Shown here in pieces: positions 61,400 to 64,000 of a stretch of DNA of 64,000 nucleotides (positions are counted from its first letter, which is position 1; each line of letters begins with the position of its first letter). The DNA lies in contig NC_134526.1 of NCBI RefSeq assembly GCF_027942865.1, positions 21,309,784 through 21,373,783 of the forward strand, given 5' to 3'. Made by a program: the position numbers and the translations under genes. The notes under the pieces were generated by a model, which was not told the DNA's origin, searched no databases, and saw nothing but the letters and a program-made list of their open reading frames with translations. Source of the DNA: Odontesthes bonariensis (Eukaryota > Chordata > Actinopteri > Atheriniformes > Atherinopsidae).

Positions 61400-61866
61400 A
61401 TTTTAACGGATAATTGTCGCTTCTAACATGTTTGCTAACCGCATCAAAACAGAGCCGACCACAAAACGACGCTTGAAGCCTCAGAATATGATTGGCTCAC
61501 TGATTAGCAAACCCTACTCTGATTGGTTTTTGAGATGTCAATCGGTGTCGTGATTGTGACGAAATTCTAGTCGCGGGTTTTAATCGTCATCGTCACTAGT
61601 AACACTAAACGTTGTAGTTTCCCCCGTCGCTTTCTCTTTGAGGCCTCGATGGACAAGATGCGCGGAGAGAACAACAACTCCCATACACCATTCATAAGCT
61701 GAAGGCGTTACGCAATGACCCCCACAGTGCTGCTATCTCCGCCTGTCACCCTCTGTTTGCTAAGAAGATATCCGCACGGGAGAGTGGGTGCTATGGATAG
61801 GTGCAGCCACTAACCTTTACAAAATTACGTGCCCGGCGAAGCAACAGCCCCCTTTAGATCGCAAAC
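61400..61866. promoter_or_regulatory. Probable bidirectional promoter between DEXI and CLEC16A
   Basis: The region between DEXI (-) and CLEC16A exon 1 (+) is richer in CG dinucleotides than its surroundings and holds two ATTGG (inverted CCAAT) boxes at 61491-61495 and 61522-61526. I see no TATA box in a convincing place. Shared CCAAT-type, TATA-less promoters are common between head-to-head housekeeping genes. Transcription start sites are not visible. Confidence 0.55.
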
Positions 61867-63794
61867 ATGTTTGGCCGGTCACGGAGTTGGGTCGGAGGAC
61901 AGGGAAAAACGAAAAACATCCACTCCTTGGACCATTTGAAGTGAGTAGTTAGCATCACTTAAGCTAATGTTAGCCACTATTATCACCAGTTGAAAACGAC
62001 TGCCGGCGTTAACATTAGCTCAATTGCTAACGATTTAAATAACAATAGACACGTCAACTAATTACTTTCCCATTTAGATGATAATAAAGTTTTCTGTGGT
62101 TCTGTTTTTGTCACCTCTGGTTAGACTAAATATAAGCTAGCACGTAAACGTTGCTGGCAGTCTTTGCTAATAGTTTTGAACAAAGTCAGTGCATTATGTT
62201 GTTAGATATGTTGTTAGACATTATATCCACGACCATCTGAAAACCTGGGCATCTACACCTCAAGAGTCTGCACGGGTCTTCTTCATTCCGGCTAATTAGA
62301 CCATGGAGCAGGTTGAACTGGGCTATGCTGCAAATGATCTGGGTTGCTGGATTTCACGTACTTAAGAGGGGCTAAACTTCAGGTCGTCCCACCCCAATAG
62401 GTGCACCGTCAAAGCTGCGGTCGGCAACTTTTTTTTAGTCATATTAGCTTGAACTGTCATGGGATTCTGGAAGTAGAATATTAAATAGGCTGTTTAGGAA
62501 AAATAACGAATTCTGTAGCTCCCTCTGAAGCCTGTAATCATGCTTGCTAAAACCGAGCGCTCCCGGCTGTTTTTAACCAATCAAGTTAGGGTGGAGGAAT
62601 CCTACTTGTCAATCACAGCTTGTGCACACGCTGGTGAGCGTGAGTCTGCCCCAGCTTGTGTGCGCTCACACTGGTGTGAACTCACGTGCACAACCTCGTC
62701 CACAGAGGGGGAGGGGTTTGGGGGGCGATTCGGAGCTTGTTAGAGGTTGGGGGAGGGACCTGAAAGTTGTATCAGTTCGAATTTTCCGACTTTAGACTCG
62801 CTATTCTGAAAACCTGCCGACTGCAGCTTTAAGAATAAGTGGAAATTCATGTGTGGGTGCACCCAGGTGTGGTGGCTATCACGGTCCCCTTTTTGGACAC
62901 CATGTTGACAAGAAATAATGTAGACATCCAGATGAGGTTTAGTTTAACTCACTGTATAAAGTTTTCATGAAGACAAATTCCTCATAGGCCGGAAACCTCA
63001 ATGGAACTGAGGCTTTCATTGTAAAACTGATTTAATCGATCAGACGGGTGGAACAGCTTCCTCATATGTGCCTGGATCACTGCAGAATGTGTCGTTACTG
63101 TTTAGTTTAAAAGATGGGCAGACAAGCGGAGGCCTTTAAAACTATCTATAGCTGAGGAAACGGATTATCTTAAAAGTGGCGTCCTAAAGAGATATGAAAA
63201 ACAAAATTGGCAAAGACCTGACGCAGGACCTGAGAGATGCATTTGACACTTCACCTGACCCATCTGCTGTTCAACCAAACTTCATCAGAAATGGTCTTAT
63301 TGGAAGGGTGGCTGTCAAGAAAGCCTTTCTGAAGGAAGGGAAACAGGGAGAAAAGGCTTCAAGAAGCCTGGAGTGTTATTCCTGAAGAATACTTAAAGAA
63401 ATGACAAGAAAGCTCGTCTACCTCGTTTGTGTTGAAGAAATAATGTGGTCACACCGAATATCATTTTTCAAACGTTGCACAAACTCCATTTTGCTTTCTA
63501 AACTGTATTTCCATTTATGTTTGCACATACTGCAAAAAGTTGCTGTACCCATTTTCCTGGATACCTGCACAGAAATGGCTCAGGACTTATGCACAGTGCT
63601 GTATATTGGAAAATGATTCCAGAGCTGTGCTTCAACCTCTGTCTTCTATCCCCCCGACCTTTCAGATACATGTACCACGTTCTGACAAAAAACACCACCG
63701 TAACGGACCACAATCGAAATCTCCTCGTCGAGACCATCCGCTCCATCACGGAGATCCTCATCTGGGGGGACCAGAATGACAGCTCTGTGTTTGA
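61867..63794 (+). CDS. clec16a: CLEC16A, 5' end (exons 1 and 2; continues beyond the window)
   Basis: Exon 1 is 61867-61940, starting ATG with MFGRSRSWVGGQGKTKNIHS, the conserved CLEC16A N-terminus. It splices at GTGAGT to exon 2, 63666-63794 ([20 protein letters not shown] and on), which ends at GTAAGT in matching phase. Later exons would lie past 64000. Exon 1 occurs only here, next to the DEXI promoter, so this looks like the authentic locus and the minus-strand exons at 18770-39938 a second copy. If no further exons follow, the gene is broken by an inversion. The protein supports autophagy and mitophagy at endosomal membranes (family knowledge). Confidence 0.9.
62413..62828. mobile_element. 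416-bp TTAA-flanked MITE, right arm
   Basis: Same element and same length as 40811-41226, with ends AGCTGCGGTCGGCAACTTTT and, on the other strand, AGCTGCAGTCGGCAGGTTTT. Flanks are TCAA (62409-62412, one change from TTAA) and TTAA (62829-62832). Relative to the gene it has the same orientation as the left-arm copy but sits 43 bp further along. Confidence 0.88.
63194..63600 (+). mobile_element. Tc1/mariner transposase relic, right arm
   Basis: Counterpart of the left-arm relic at 40010-40410, with the same frame (63194-63385) and a Tc1-end-like sequence (GGACTTATGCACAGTGCTG) near 63583. Catalytic part absent. Confidence 0.65.
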
Positions 63795-64000
63795 GTAAGT
63801 CCCACTCAGTTTCTTTGTGTGGCCCAGCGTGGGAGTTAAAGGGGCGTATTTGCATTAACTTGGGAGCTTTTCTTGTCCAACGCTGGGACTTGTTTATGTT
63901 GAGAATTGCCGTTCAACGTTTATGCTTGTGCGTGGGAAAATTTCATATCTCTGCTAAACAGAATAAATAAGTCAAGACTCAATTAAACACTGAAACAATG

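Larger units (their letters stand above)
62293..64000 (+). repeat. Right arm of the inverted duplication
   Basis: Matches the reverse complement of 39607-41300 from TAATTAGACCATGG onward to the window end. It has an extra 12 bases near 62947-62958 relative to the left arm, an intact TTAA at 62362-62365 where the left arm has the MITE, and the MITE at 62413-62828 where the left arm is empty. Confidence 0.93.

Overview
The window is vertebrate nuclear DNA, almost certainly from a ray-finned (probably percomorph) fish. Genes are split into short exons with GT-AG junctions, the gene trio CIITA - DEXI - CLEC16A is present, and the repeats (Ty3/gypsy, L1-type, L2-type and Rex-like LINEs, Harbinger, Tc1 and pogo relics, TTAA-flanked MITEs, CA/TA microsatellites) are typical of teleosts. 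There are no operons, ribosome binding sites or CRISPR arrays.

Layout. 1-2146: non-coding, with one tRNA-derived SINE. 2147-12790 (+): a complete-looking CIITA gene (20 recognised exons, 1180 codons plus stop), with a 17-bp minisatellite of about 44 copies in one intron. 12791-18680: intergenic, repeat-rich, ending in a 5'-truncated LINE. 18770-39938 (-): ten consecutive, splice-competent exons matching exons 2-11 of CLEC16A, without exon 1 and without exons 12 onward. Its large intron holds a young Ty3/gypsy element (21467-29101, + strand) and a TTAA-flanked element with perfect ends (31256-32266). 41300-60000: a transposon graveyard with an endogenous-retrovirus remnant, a full-length L1-type element (43308-49683) broken by a pogo-like element, a Harbinger element, a decayed C-type lectin-like gene, and LINE 3' ends. 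60664-60933 (-): DEXI. 61867 onward (+): the start of CLEC16A (exons 1 and 2), running off the window, head-to-head with DEXI as in other vertebrates.

The main structural surprise is that CLEC16A exon 2 and the adjacent part of intron 1 occur twice, in opposite orientation, at about 39607-41300 (-) and 62293-64000 (+), with identical exon 2 and roughly 1-2% intron differences by eye. The arms differ in the position of one 416-bp TTAA-flanked MITE: each arm carries it at a different TTAA, and each has the other arm's site empty. This could be a real inverted segmental duplication, a staggered-break inversion, or two haplotypes collapsed into one scaffold; the window alone cannot decide.

The second notable item is in the gypsy element: a GGGAAAC slippery heptamer, an 8-nt spacer and a perfect 9-bp hairpin at the gag stop, the signature of -1 programmed frameshifting. 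The element's two LTRs are nearly identical although its reading frames carry several breaks, and its 5' LTR is split by a solo LTR of another element.

Functionally, CIITA is the master co-activator of MHC class II genes. CLEC16A is an endosomal/autophagy regulator and DEXI a small membrane protein; the three share one regulatory neighbourhood in vertebrates. All domain and family calls come from reading the sequence and family knowledge; no database search was run.
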